Source of the DNA: Mesocentrotus franciscanus
Lineage: Eukaryota; Echinodermata; Echinoidea; Camarodonta; Strongylocentrotidae
Reading direction: 5' to 3'
Assembly: GCA_037976565.1 (NCBI GenBank)
Contig: CP137684.1
Span: forward strand, 18,286,339-18,350,338
Length of the DNA stretch: 64,000 nucleotides
The notes below the pieces were generated by a model. The model made no database searches. It was not told the origin of the DNA and was given only the letters and a program-made list of their open reading frames with translations. A program made the position numbers and the translations under genes. Shown here piece after piece: positions 1 through 10,599 of this stretch (positions are counted from its first letter, which is position 1; every line of letters begins with the position of its first letter).

Positions 1-1
1 T

Positions 2-443
2 GTTGATGAGTTTTATATTCGCCTTCGCTCTTCATCATCGACATGTGCCTTTGGCGAGCAACAAGATGAACACATTCGTGATCAATTCATAGACAAGTGC
101 ATATCGAAACCACTACGTAGACGTCTTCTCAGAGAGCCTAATCTGACACTTACGACACTCTTGTCGATTGCACGAACAGCCGAGGCAGCTGACAACCAGG
201 CTTTGTCAATCGAACATCGAACGTCTAATGCTTCACCCTTTCCAACAGTGAATGTGATTCGAGTGAGACGGCCCCCAACCCAGCCGCCAGCAGCTCGGCG
301 AGATCGTCCCAGCTAGGTCATGGACTTCTCGAAATCCTGGATGTTCCATTCCTCACCCCGGGCGAGGGTATCAGAAGCCTAAGCAGGATCAGTGCTGTGG
401 CAATTGTGGACTCGAGGGTCATCGCGCACGTGATTCCCAATGC
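2..443 (+). pseudogene. gypsy Gag C-terminal half with zinc knuckle
   Basis: Gag is the structural RNA-binding protein of the element. From the left edge the frame reads a charged alpha-helical capsid tail until a TAG at 314-316. A zinc-knuckle-like segment (CGNC then GH then C, about 393-443) follows in another frame, so at least one frameshift separates the two. It ends with a CPARGQ motif typical of gypsy nucleocapsids. The protease follows in a third frame. Confidence 0.75.
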
Positions 444-691
444 CCAGCTCGAGGACAAGACATGATTATGAGGAATATCTATTCACCGTCGGAAATTCAC
501 GGTCTCTGACTTGTGTTCGAGTAGCAGACGTCGACATCGACGTGCTCGTTGATTCAGGAGCATCAGTGAACATTATTGATTCATCAACACACGACTGGAT
601 GAGAGGCCAGAGTCCAGCAGCCAGTGACCTCCAGTTGACCCCAGTCACGTTCGGCTTTTCTCCTATGGAGCCTCCTCTCCTCTCCCAGTGA
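440..691 (+). pseudogene. gypsy aspartic protease domain
   Basis: The retropepsin-like domain would cut the polyprotein. The catalytic signature LVDSGAS lies at residues 36-42 of this 83-codon frame, followed by a hydrophobic NIID strand as in other gypsy proteases. The frame stops at 689-691, overlapping the start of the RT frame by a few bases, so protease and RT are joined by a frameshift instead of one open polyprotein. Only one monomer half is present, as expected for a homodimer. Confidence 0.8.
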
Positions 692-1764
692 AGGGGGAAT
701 TCAGCGTTCCTGTATCCTGTTCGACTGATACTTCAACGACGGCCCGATTTATTGTTGTTGCTGGAAAAAGTGGCTGCCTTCTCAGCAAAGCCACATCGAT
801 ACTCCTTGGACTCCTTCATATCGAAAGTGCCGAGCCAGTTCATCATGTTCATATGGACACAAGCCCTTCAAACTACGCTGATGAGATGAAGACTAAATAT
901 CCAGCTGTGTTCAACGGTTTTGGCAAGCTTAAGGGGTACAAAATCCATGTCCACATCGACCCCGAAGTAAGGCCTGTCGCTCAACCTCCACGGCGAATCC
1001 CATTCCACCTCAGACACAAGGTGGACGAGAAGCTACGGGAACTCATTGATAAAGACATTATCGAGCCAGTGTCGGGACCTACATCGTGGGCAAGTCCGCT
1101 AGTCGTCGTCCCCAAGCCCAATGGTGAAGTTAGAGTTTGTATCGATATGAGAAGGGCAAATGCAGTTGTTCTCCGTGAGCGGCACCCCATCTCCACCTTA
1201 GAAGAAACCCTTGAGGCCCTCAACGGGGCGTCAGTGTTCAGTAAACTTGACCTCAAATGAGGATATCACCAGGTCGAGATCGACGACGACATTACAACAT
1301 TTGTAACACATAAGGGCGTAATGAGATATAAACGCCTCATCTTTGGTTTATCGTCGGCATCAGAGGTCTACCAATACGCAATTCAGCAAGCGCTTACAGG
1401 TCTCGAAGGCGTTAGGAATATATCTGACGACATCATCGTCTTCGCGGACAACACCAGGGAGCATGACCGAAGGTTGGCGAGAGTATTGGAGAGACTGGAA
1501 GACAGAAACTTAACGCTAAACGCGGAGAAGTGCGTCTTCCGAGCAGAAAGCCTGTCATTCTTTGGCTTCACTATCGGCAAGAATGGCATCGCCCCAGATG
1601 CGAAGAAGGTAGAAGCAATAAAGAATGCTCGGAAACCAACGACGCCAAGCGAAGATCGCTCTTTCTTGGGATTGGTCAATTACTGTGGCCGATTCATCCA
1701 GTATCTCGCGACGACCACCAAGCCACTTAGAGAATTGACGCGTGGTGATACGCCATGGTCATGA
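688..1764 (+). pseudogene. gypsy reverse transcriptase with in-frame TGA
   Basis: RNA-dependent DNA polymerase of the element. Recognisable boxes in order are WASPLVVVPKPNG, VCIDMR, FSKLDLK, GYHQVEID, the catalytic SDD of NISDDIIVFA, and FFGFTIGKNGI / FLGLVNYCGRFI of the connection domain. A TGA at 1258-1260 interrupts the same frame right after LDLK, and another TGA at 1762-1764 ends it near the RNase H junction. Length is about normal for the domain, so decay is by point mutation here. Confidence 0.9.
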
Positions 1765-2228
1765 GGTCCACGATAGGAGGAAGCATTCAACACCCTCTGT
1801 GCAGCGCTAACCAGTGATACGGTCATGGCTCATTTCGTCACCGGAGCGCCAACAGAGCTTCGAGTGGACGCCAGTCCTTTCGGACTCGGAGCTATTCTCA
1901 CACAGACCTTCGAGGGTGTCAGCCATTCAGTTGCATACGCTAGCCGTTCGTTTACAGACGTGGAGCGTCGCTACTCGCAAACTGAACGCGAAGCGTAATA
2001 GCTGTTGTGTGGGGATGTGAGCCATTTCACCTCTATCTGATCGGGGTAGAGTTTGATCTACTTACAGACCACAAGTTGGAAGTGATCTACAGTCCTCGCG
2101 GTAAGCCTCATGCCCGTATTGAGAGATGGGCACTACGTCTGCAACAGTACAGATTCAAGATTCGACACATGCCTGGGAAGACAAACCCAGCAGATGTGCT
2201 ATCACGTCTGCCGCTTAGTAACCAGCCA
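1765..2228 (+). pseudogene. gypsy RNase H domain
   Basis: RNase H degrades the RNA strand during reverse transcription. The frame that follows RT shows DASPFGLGA, AYASRSF and the TERE motif, but contains a TAG soon after the start and ends in TAA TAG at 1996-2001. The rest continues in a second frame with TDHK, ERWALRLQQY and the PGKTNPADVLSR tether that normally leads into integrase. Multiple stops and one frameshift make it non-functional. Confidence 0.85.
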
Positions 2229-2634
2229 CAAGCGATGGCCAGAGGTGGAGATTTTGCGATCAACGACAGCGACAATGATAATCTCGCGACTAAATCGCAT
2301 CTTTGCGCAACATGGTTACCCAGATGAAATCGTTTCCGATAATGGCCCACAATTCACCTCGCGCGACTTCGCAGACTACGTGAAGTCTACAGGCATCGAG
2401 CAGAGACGCGTTACTCCGTATCATCCGCAAGCAAACGCAGAAGTTGAAAGATTCAACGCAACACTCATGAAAGCGATCAGAACCGCTAGAAACAGTGGTC
2501 GTGATTGGCATCAAGCAATCTACAATTTCTTGCTTACATATCGCTCAACACCTCATCCAGCCACAAAGGAGACCCCAGCGAAACTTCTGTACAATCGCGA
2601 AATACGTAACAAGCTACCTTCGCTACCATGCTGA
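2229..2634 (+). pseudogene. gypsy integrase core, N-terminal part deleted
   Basis: Integrase catalyses insertion of the cDNA. The frame joins the catalytic core abruptly at KRWPEVE and shows SDNGPQF with the second catalytic Asp, TPYHPQANAEVERFN with the catalytic Glu, and LTYRSTPH. The HHCC zinc domain and the strand with the first catalytic Asp are absent: RNase H tether and mid-core are adjacent at about 2,220-2,235. This is best explained by an internal deletion of several hundred bases that also changed the frame. Confidence 0.9.
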
Positions 2635-3107
2635 AGTCCGCGAAAAGCATTCGCAAAAGCACGACGTCATGATCGGAAGTACAAAGCACACATGAAATCC
2701 TATCATGATGGGAGGAAGAGATTCCTGAAGCGGAATATCTGTCAGGGAGATCATGTGTTAATCATGCAGAAGAAAAGTTCTCGAGTAGATATGATCCAAG
2801 CCCTTGGCTTGTTACAGCTGCCAAAGGAGGAAGTGTAAAGCTAAAACGCGGAAATGAAAATACCATGCGCTATATGTCACAAATCCGGAAAGTACCATAT
2901 TCGCAACGCGACTACGATCTCCAGAATGATCTCGATGATGACTACGAACAAAGCGATCGTGAACAGCGTAATGATCGTCCGCATGAAAATGATCTACGCA
3001 GATCACAGCGAAATACACACCCACCCGACAGACTAGCTCTCGTACTATCACTCAGGAGTTATTATGTAACTATTGATTTATCGAGAAGACAATTATATAC
3101 ATGGTGA
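2635..3107 (+). pseudogene. gypsy integrase C-terminal region
   Basis: After the core frame stops, other frames give a lysine/arginine-rich stretch with YHDG and QGDHVLIMQ, then from about 2,865 a polar tail ending in RRSQRNTHPPDRL, the usual end of Mag-like polyproteins. It is split over at least two frames. No chromodomain is seen. Confidence 0.65.
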
Positions 3108-4397
3108 ACACTAATCCATACCATGACTTTGAACTGGAACGCTAAATGAATACATTGTAAGAGACTCATTTAGAGAATAGACTGAACTTTTGAATGCTTT
3201 ATTTTATGCCATGTTCATTAATTTTGTCATGTGAATTTTTATCACTGTTATTTCATGCCACAGTCAATATATAGGTAACTGTTTTATGCCAGGCCCGATT
3301 CTATGATGTTCAGACACTCTATATTGTTGAATGCTGATCTCTAAAATGCCAGGATATTTTATTAGTTGGAACACGATTGATTTATGTGTATTAAAAAATT
3401 ACATGTTGATCCTCATGATTATTGGTCAATGTCTATGAGTCAGAGAATTCTACTATTTACACTTTTCATATTTCTGTTCTTTTGTGCACATCAAGTTTGG
3501 ACTCTACATGAAAACAATTGATTAAGATTAGTTAGTCAGCACTGTACAGAAAGTCTAATGATACATGTATGTTGAAGTTATATTCAGTAGACTGATAACA
3601 CGAAAACCAGATTGATTCATCTTGCATGCTTATGTCAGTCTTATCATTAAAAGAACGAAATAGTTCTTATTAGTCAAAGTCGACTATATGTGAACTATAG
3701 GGATACATTCATGATGCTTATTCATTATCTCTCGGTTACATGTTGAAGGTTTGAAATGTGTTAAAGAGCTGTGCTCTTGTTTGGATTATTGCTAAGTTTG
3801 AGCAATATTTGTTTCTTGTTTGCACATGTTTCAATCATGTTGTTTCTGCTTTCTAAGAGTGACACATTTAAATAGTCCAGAGCCAAAATTACACATATGA
3901 CTGAATTACAAGCTATGTCTGAGAAAATATAATGCATTTACATCAGAAGTTTTCAAGAAAATTGTTTAATATCATCGAATGCTGAAAATCACTTTTTTAT
4001 CCGAGAAGGAAAGGGATATTGTGTTTGCGTATTGTTTACATTCCAATCTGGGTTCTTTCCATCGCACTTTATTTGACCCCAAATGTGATACATGCTTGTA
4101 CGCGCAACATTCCTTTGATGTAAACTTTCCCACCATTGCCATATGTGTTGTGTAATGTGTAAGTGATACACACATCCAGTTGATACGTAAAGTGAACATA
4201 CAGAATTGTGTACGAGCGAGAAGCATCTATTAAAAATAAAGTACTCTCACTTGTTATTTGGTCACCGTCAAATCAACTTGCCATGTCTCATTCCTCGGTC
4301 TCTCTCCTCAATACACAATAGCGTGCGACGAGCTTACGGGAGACGTACGTGGGCCATACCACAAGGTCACCGTACGCGGCTATATAGTTGGGCCGCC
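3108..4397. other. AT-rich non-coding stretch after the gypsy relic
   Basis: No gene or confident LTR is visible. A short motif, TTTTATGCCA or close variants, recurs around 3,200-3,350. A polyadenylation-like AATAAA occurs near 4,232. Part of this may be the 3' UTR or LTR of the gypsy copy, but I cannot define its ends. Confidence 0.4.
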
Positions 4398-4401
4398 TTA
4401 A

Positions 4402-4545
4402 AGGTACTATGTCCCATTTGCAGGCCCAACAAAATGAAAAGGTTAAATTACAACGGCATTTGAAAGACAATACTAATTTAGAACTTCCCTAAAAAAAAGG
4501 GGGGGGGGGCTTGAAAATGTCTTTAAGTGGGAAAATAACGACTAT
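4402..4545 (-). mobile_element. end of a TTAA-flanked DNA element (AGGTACTATGTCCC family)
   Basis: Preceded by TTAA at 4398-4401, the sequence begins AGGTACTATGTCCC. It then matches, as reverse complement, the right end of the complete copy at 59,208-59,682, including the stretch up to about 4,540. The left part is therefore one terminus of this family; the other end is not found here. Confidence 0.75.
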
Positions 4546-4710
4546 TAGTTGTCGAATCGACTTAGGAGCTATAGAGCCAGTAAGTAATACTCTGATTTTT
4601 GAGACCATTGTACAGAATGTCGTATGTTTTATGCTGCGCAAAGATTCAATCAGTTTAATTTTGGCCATTACAAGAAGTGGGTAATCGATGTAGACAATGT
4701 AGAGCAAATC

Positions 4711-4925
4711 TGACCTAGGCATAAGATTACCGACTGGCACCCTTACGGGCACCTGGCATTTTCACTTGACCAATTTTCACCGGGCACCTCCCGGGCGCCG
4801 CAAAATATGTGACCACGCATGCCGTAGAAAATCGGAAGGGTCCTGCACGGTCTCGAAAATCCACGGCATACCGCCGGGTAGGGAATCTCGTACGGGGCCC
4901 ATTGTAGTTGTGACCTAGGCATAAG
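4711..4925. mobile_element. 185-bp GC-rich insert between 15-bp direct repeats
   Basis: The 15-mer TGACCTAGGCATAAG occurs at 4711-4725 and exactly again at 4911-4925. Between them lies a GC-richer segment unlike its surroundings. This pattern is what a retroposed sequence with target-site duplication gives. I see no poly-A tail, no Pol III A/B boxes and no recognisable protein. The minus strand is open for about 80 codons across it, which may be chance. Confidence 0.6.
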
Positions 4926-5940
4926 CAGCGATTTAAGGGAGCACGGATGACCGACAAAGTCATAAAGACAAATTTGCTGTGCACCGTTCAAATTGTATTA
5001 GATTACGCTTCTCTTGAGAGTGGATTCCACACTATGTTTAATGAAACATCTAGCCTTTCGTATATGATTACAAACATGCATGTATAAAGAGGATGGTTTA
5101 CTTCAAACCATCGGGTCTTCACGTCACGTCCAAGAACTTTCGTAAATCATGCTCTTATCATCGAAAGGTCAGGTAAATCGAGTGCAAATAATGATTTTAT
5201 ATTCAAAGATAGTACTTGAGATAACACTAATTAACACCTTTCCCGCTGCCTGCGTATCTTCTCTGACTCACTTTATATGGTCGTATTAAAATTTATATAA
5301 TCATAATCTTCATAATTGAAAAAAGAAAATAACCTAAATGCATAAAAAATAGTCTCCTGTGTGCAGTGTGCATACAGTTTCAAAAATAGTTTGAAAATAT
5401 TAGGATTTGAAAATATTCTATACACTTAATAATACGAATATTGCATTTGTTCAAATCACAAGTAAATAATGTAGTCAAGAAAAATGGCTTATCAAATGAA
5501 AAGATTAAGTTCTGAAAAATGTCGTCTGACTATAAAGTAAGTATATCTAAAATGTTGCTTTAATACGAGCATTAGAAGTCATTCTCTCGCATGAGATACA
5601 CAATTTTACAAAGAGCATCGTTAGAACGCGAGGTTTTTATACAGCACAAACGAAAAGAGTATGTGGGAATGTTAAACGGAGATTACTCGATTATACAATG
5701 TATTATGATATATAATAAAAACAAAAGGAGGAGGAAATAATGATTTGCATATAATGTGATTGATTGGTACATTGTATAATCTCCATTTTACACTCCCAAT
5801 TACGAGAGATGGAGGATGAAAGACTCGCGCATTAACCTATCCTCGCACTACAGCGCATCGCGTACTTAAAGAACGCTGGATAATACTTGAAACCTATTGC
5901 AGCATTCTCTTTCGTGACAACAAAAGGTGATAGTCTTAGC
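4926..5940. repeat. non-coding stretch with one inverted repeat
   Basis: No gene is seen. An imperfect inverted repeat of about 35 bp has arms near 5,667-5,703 and 5,770-5,808; shared words are GGAGATTA and TATACAATGTA. The remainder is AT-rich without recognisable content. Confidence 0.5.
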
Positions 5941-5945
5941 AAATA

Positions 5946-6106
5946 GGGACTTTTAAGTTTAGACGACGAGAGCGTGGACTGCCGCGTGTGACATTGTGAT
6001 GAGGCACTGGGCCGTGCCCGGCAGTGCTTTAAAAGGACATCACAGTGCCTTATAAGGACGTCACACGTTGCAGTCCACTATGTCGACGTGCAAATCTAAA
6101 AGTCCC
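5946..6106. mobile_element. 161-bp TA-flanked MITE
   Basis: TA dinucleotides flank a sequence starting GGGACTTTTA and ending TAAAAGTCCC. The arms stay complementary, with mismatches, for about 70 bp each, so nearly the whole element folds back. TA duplication and this size fit a Tc1/mariner-type MITE. Superfamily is inference. Confidence 0.75.
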
Positions 6107-6242
6107 TAATGAAGCACATGTGACCGTGTTTGACCAACCATTGTATAAGGATGTAGGCGTGAGTTGTATACTATTGTGTTTACCATGCAGTAAAAAATAT
6201 CTTGACGGAATTTTATACAACTCAGTGGCAACATAAACTTAC

Positions 6243-6366
6243 CTGAAAACGAGGACTGAGCAGCCGATTACATATTTCCCTTTTTCTACGTCGATAGTAT
6301 CATCATTATCGGCAGCACCTTGGGGGTTTTCCCATTTGACCTCAATACTGAACCCGCGTTTTCCAT
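6243..6366 (-). CDS. candidate internal exon (unknown protein)
   Basis: On the minus strand a 124-bp open segment is bounded by a good acceptor (pyrimidine-rich run, then ATTATACAG) and a near-perfect donor, TTTTCAG|GTAAGTTT. One frame is open throughout and reads GKRGFSIEVKWENPQG near the start and EKGKYVIGCSVLVF near the end. The exon begins with two bases of a codon (phase 1) and ends in phase 2. I do not recognise the domain. Entry phase matches the possible phase-1 exit of the P-loop exon at 12,063-12,299, about 5.7 kb upstream on the same strand, so the two may belong to one gene. A chance open segment is possible. Confidence 0.5.
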
Positions 6367-8229
6367 CTGTATAATTCAAGGAGTAAAATTACGATTGCTG
6401 TTAGTAGGTATAATATGGCAACGCAACGTGTATTGATATCTACATGATAATGCATGTTACAGCGTTCAACATAACAAATTACTATGTGATGGGGTGACCA
6501 AAGTTCGTGATAATCGATCGATAATTTCTCATATTCTACCAAAAATAATGAGTTCAATTATTACCAAATGGACTACAATTTTGTTTTACTACAACTTGGT
6601 GCAACTAAACATTTACCGTCAAAGAATTTCGGAGATATCGCGATCTCAAACTTCGATGTCGCATCGGAATGCGCTAAACAAAAAGGCATTACAAAAAAAC
6701 AAGACCTTAATTCGCGAATGAGAGTTTATAGCTGATTGATCACAAAAGCGTTCAATCAAATATAAGATTTTGCAAGGCAAAATATCATACAATCAGTTGG
6801 TACCACTTTTTACTTACAATTTTGATGACATCTGCTCTCAAAATAAAAATGTCCAAACCCTTGTCGGTAAGTTCACATTTTTTCGGAACGGACGCAAAAC
6901 ACTGCAAAATTTGCCGAACTTGAGTAAATATTTACATGATTTCAGATCCAATTCAATAAAAGAGCTGTAGACTTTGGGTAATTTTAGGTTTTTCTTACCA
7001 TTGGTGGAATCAGATTTTCGAAATCTTACCGATTTTTTGAGATAGCGAACTGAGGTCACGCGCAAACTGTGATCATACCACTATAAAAACGAGCCTCTTT
7101 TCACAGGGAATAAAATTCCCTTTTTTTGATCGAGTTCAATATTGTTAGCATATTCCTTTCATTCATACAATACGTTACTCCACCGATGGAGAATCAGCGT
7201 GCAATGTCGTTCAAATAGCTGCATTTACATTGCAACCAAATATCGTCGATTTTTTTTCTTCTTCACATTCCGATGTTTCGCCGGTAGTTGCATAGCAATC
7301 GAAAAAATCACCTCTGCAGTCTGTTTTTTTAAACGCCTGCCGAATTTTCACCGATTTTTGCAGTGTAAATGCCAACTTTGGTAAGATGCAGAGCACCGAC
7401 GAGTCGCACATGCGCACTAATCACCAAAAAAAAAAAACGGTAAGAGCAAACTTCGACGGTGTTTTATTTATTTTTTTCAGTAGTGTAAATGGTAGTCCAA
7501 AAAAAGATTTTTCAAGATGGTGTTTGGGCTGTGTAAATGGGCTTAATAACGCGAGTTGAGCGTGATGTCCTAAGCTAGCTTAACACAATTATGATAGCCC
7601 GTGTATAATGTGAAACGTTCATCGCGTATAATTTGTAATTTACCATGTGACGTCATAGTGCTTATCAGCTGGTATTTTGCCTTAAAATCGACTTTATTAT
7701 AATAAGTAAAATGCTAAGATATGATCTGAATATGAGTTAAGAAATATAACTTAGCCAAGTAAAATTCTGATTATGATACTTACTTAATCCGTGTACTGAA
7801 TTGAATACGGCAGAGTATATCGTTTAAAAGTGCGCTGCCAGTATTGCGTTTAAACACCAATTTATATTCAAATTTTTAATTAACTTTCAATTTTACTAGC
7901 CAAATTTTGCTTAAAGACTATTATAGTCGACACACTGTTGGATTGGAAAACTGCCATGGATTGATAAATTGATGGTTTCAATCCTTTCCTTTAATTTAAC
8001 TTTAGGTCGATATTCTATTTATAATAATAATAATAATATTGGCTTTCTTTTGTGGTATATCAGATATATTGCAATATTGCAATATTATATAAATACATGA
8101 ACCAACAACTTCTGAATTCGAGGTGATTTTCTGTTATATTGAACAAGGCATGCTATATTTTTCATATAACATTTAGGGTGAAGGGATGCTTATCCATTGG
8201 CATATTTCAAGTCATGCAATCTCAATTAC
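6367..8229. other. non-coding stretch
   Basis: No supported gene. It is AT-rich with several short open frames, none with a recognisable motif. A CGGTAAG-like word and TGCAGTGTAAATG recur between about 6,850 and 7,520, perhaps an old internal repeat. A short AAT-type simple repeat sits near 8,020. Confidence 0.4.
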
Positions 8230-8549
8230 ATTCAGGATACCTTCGCGTCAGATGCGCGCAGCTAAGATAATGTTGACAATGGACCCGGCACTCTCTAGGA
8301 GGTATTCAGCCTAGATGCTTCCACCGGCGGGACTCGACCTTGCTTTCAGGATCAAAATGTATAAAGGGACCCAAGTCTCATCCTGAGTAACAAGTCTGTG
8401 AAGGAGGTCTCCGGGATCTGTTTTGCAGAGCGTTATGGCTTCTTGTGAAGAATCCTAGCGGATGTGTTGCTGCTCAGGTGTCAGCGAACGGGGAACTCAT
8501 CTTGTAAAAGCCTTGAACAAGTTTGGCTGATTATGTAGGATAGGTTTAA
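8230..8549 (-). pseudogene. mariner transposase, C-terminal portion
   Basis: Minus-strand translation gives VPRSLTPEQQHIR, then RLVTQDETWV and HFDPESKVESRRWKHLG, which are the linker and first catalytic Asp region of mariner transposases (Asp codon at 8,380-8,382). Stops and a frameshift are present and resemblance fades below about 8,230, before the second catalytic Asp. The segment continues the transposase interrupted at 10,282, with the element at 8,550-10,281 inserted between. Confidence 0.85.
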
Positions 8550-10281
8550 TGCCTCAGTCACACCTTTGCGTATGCTGCTGTGTTTTGCTGCGCTATGCGG
8601 GGTATAACAATACGATAATAAATTTGAAGGTAGCAGTCACACTATTGAGTATCTAGTTCGTAGGTAGCTCATATGCCTCTCGTACAAAGACTGCCTACGG
8701 TTGCCTATGGTTGCCTATGACCATGCTATAGCTCGCTGTTGCTCATAGCAGTACGATGCAATACGCATTTAGCACGCCATGTTGCGTATGTAGCTCGTTC
8801 TTAGCTCGATTGCTGCTCGCTAGCCGTTCTGCCATTCGCATCAGTTGGTCTCGTTGCGTCTAAATGTGTGTTTGCGCGCTTTGGCTCGCCTGTTGTTCGT
8901 ACTGCTGCGTGCAAGCTCGCTCTACAGCGTACCAGCTCGCTCGGAATGTGACGGTGTGTAAATACTAGTCATTTTGCGGGACTGGGCATAAGCATCTTAG
9001 CTTCTGACGAGTCTACATCTACAAGAAAAATCAATCTAGTGACAAAAAAGGCAATTCATAAGAGCTCTGCCTTGCAAAAGCTTAAAGAGATAGTTGGGTT
9101 TTATTGTAGAGGTCGCTACACAATTTTTTTTTTTGGTGAGATAATGAAAAACTGAGTGTCAAATTTGAAAGAATATACAATTTAAATGACAAAGTCATCT
9201 TTGTTTGATCAAAATCGGTTCAGAGACGGCTGAAATATCCATAAATATAACCATATCTAATATTTGTGGGGCCCCACTAATATTCGGTAATTTTGAACCA
9301 GCCGTTGACAATCGAAATAGCGCCTTATACGTTTTATTCCAGCCAATGCCAAAATTGGCTTTTTGTTGGCTTTTTCGTGTTGGTTATAATACGCACAACC
9401 AGCCGGCATGTTTATTTATTTATTTTATTAATTAATTAATTAACGGTCACCGTATTTTGGGGAAAGTGGAGCTGAATTGGTATGATCGTTTTGGTTAAAT
9501 TTCACACATTTTGGGGACTAAAACTACCTTCATAGCAATTTAAGGTTCTAAAAGGGTACTAGAAATGTCATCAATTAGAATAAGAGCAATAACCATGCAA
9601 TTTGAAGGCATTTGCGGTCTTAAACAAGAACTCAACTTTCCCTTTAAGCTTTTGGTTCAGCTGGAAGAAGCAGAGGCGACTGATGATTATTTATTAACGA
9701 TATGCAGCGCAGCAACAGTGGTCGGTGCTATATAGGCAAGTAATCGCAGTGCTAGCGAGCTAAAGCGAGCGGCAACCAGCGACTGCAAGCTAAAGCGAAC
9801 GGCATACGAGCTAGACTCGCAGCGTAGCGAGCGGCAATCGCAACGGTTCTTGCTGCTGCGAGTGGTAGGCGAGCAACAGCGCAACAATACGCACAATCAT
9901 GCGAACGACAACGAGCTAAAGCGAGGTAAATCGTGCAGGGAACGCAGCTATAGGCAGTGACACGCGCTCCAAAAAAAAAAGAGGTGCGTATAATTGGTTG
10001 CATATACCTGCGCTAAGCCACTCGCTGTTGCTCGCTGTTGCTCGCATTCACTGGTTGCCACTCGTATCCGCTCGTAGGCGATTTGACCTTGCGTTTGCTT
10101 GGGATAGTTTAGAAAAAATTAAAACTAGCCAGCGTCCAACGCAGGCCTACGCGCTAGTCTGCTTATTGAGTACGTAGTGAGCGCGTTTCATTGCGCTTTA
10201 TTGGGTATGACTGCCTACGTCTGCTTTCGGGCAAAACGCAGCAATACGCAAGCCAAATACGCAAAGGTTTTACTGAGGCAG
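8550..10281. mobile_element. foldback-like element inserted in mariner
   Basis: The ends are inverted copies of TGCCTCAGT...CCTTTGCGTAT (about 8,550-8,590 and 10,228-10,281). Inside, a GC-rich arm built from GCTCGCTGTTGCTCGC-like words (8,640-8,960) is mirrored by an opposite-strand arm of TAGCGAGCGGCAA-like words (9,700-9,960), flanking an AT-rich core. Another plus-polarity block lies at 10,010-10,090. Such internally repetitive arms resemble foldback elements (the TU elements of sea urchins are one known example). No transposase is visible. A target duplication is unclear; GCAT-containing flanks on both sides are only partly alike. Confidence 0.8.
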
Positions 10282-10588
10282 TGATGCTCATTTCAGCAGC
10301 TGCAATGTGTCGCACCTATAAACGCTAGTCCATCGTTACAAATTTCTCCACAGCGCTCACTTTGTCTTTTGTTACTGATTTGGACGGGCGACCGATGCGT
10401 GGGTCGTCATCAACGCTCTTCCGACAAGCTTTGAAGAGAGCTGCCCATTTATCGACTGTGGAGTAGACAAGAGCCTTGCCCCGTATTGTTGCCACCAGCC
10501 TCTCTTTGATACTTTTCTGCTACTTCTTCTAGAGCGCCATGAAGTGGGTGACTGCACGTTGCTGGACAACATCCAATGACATAGTCAT
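10282..10588 (-). pseudogene. mariner transposase, N-terminal portion
   Basis: From an ATG at 10,586-10,588 the minus strand gives a helix-turn-helix region with YSTVDKWAALFKACR and VDDDPRIGRPSKS, the classic mariner DNA-binding and linker signature, then RHIAAAEMSI. Two stops, a further stop after VTMD and frame changes are present. It is cut at 10,281 by the inserted element, and the next codons of the family appear on the far side at 8,549. Confidence 0.85.
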
Positions 10589-10599
10589 TTTTTTTAAAG

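Larger units (their letters stand above)
1..3107 (+). mobile_element. Ty3/gypsy (Mag-like) LTR retrotransposon relic
   Basis: The domain order is gag, protease, reverse transcriptase, RNase H, integrase, all on the plus strand and all recognisable from motifs described in the separate entries. The copy enters the window already inside gag, so its 5' LTR is off the left edge or lost. Several frame changes, in-frame stops and a deletion between RNase H and integrase show that it is dead. I could not define a 3' LTR; coding resemblance stops near 3,107. The RT box with SDD preceded by Ile resembles the Mag/SURL clade known from sea urchins; the clade call is inference. Confidence 0.9.

Noticed and set aside
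8325..8420. Pol III B-box-like GGTCGAGTCCC on the minus strand, suggesting a tRNA-derived SINE
   Set aside because: The same bases encode the mariner segment after DPESK; there is no A box at the right distance and no A-rich tail.
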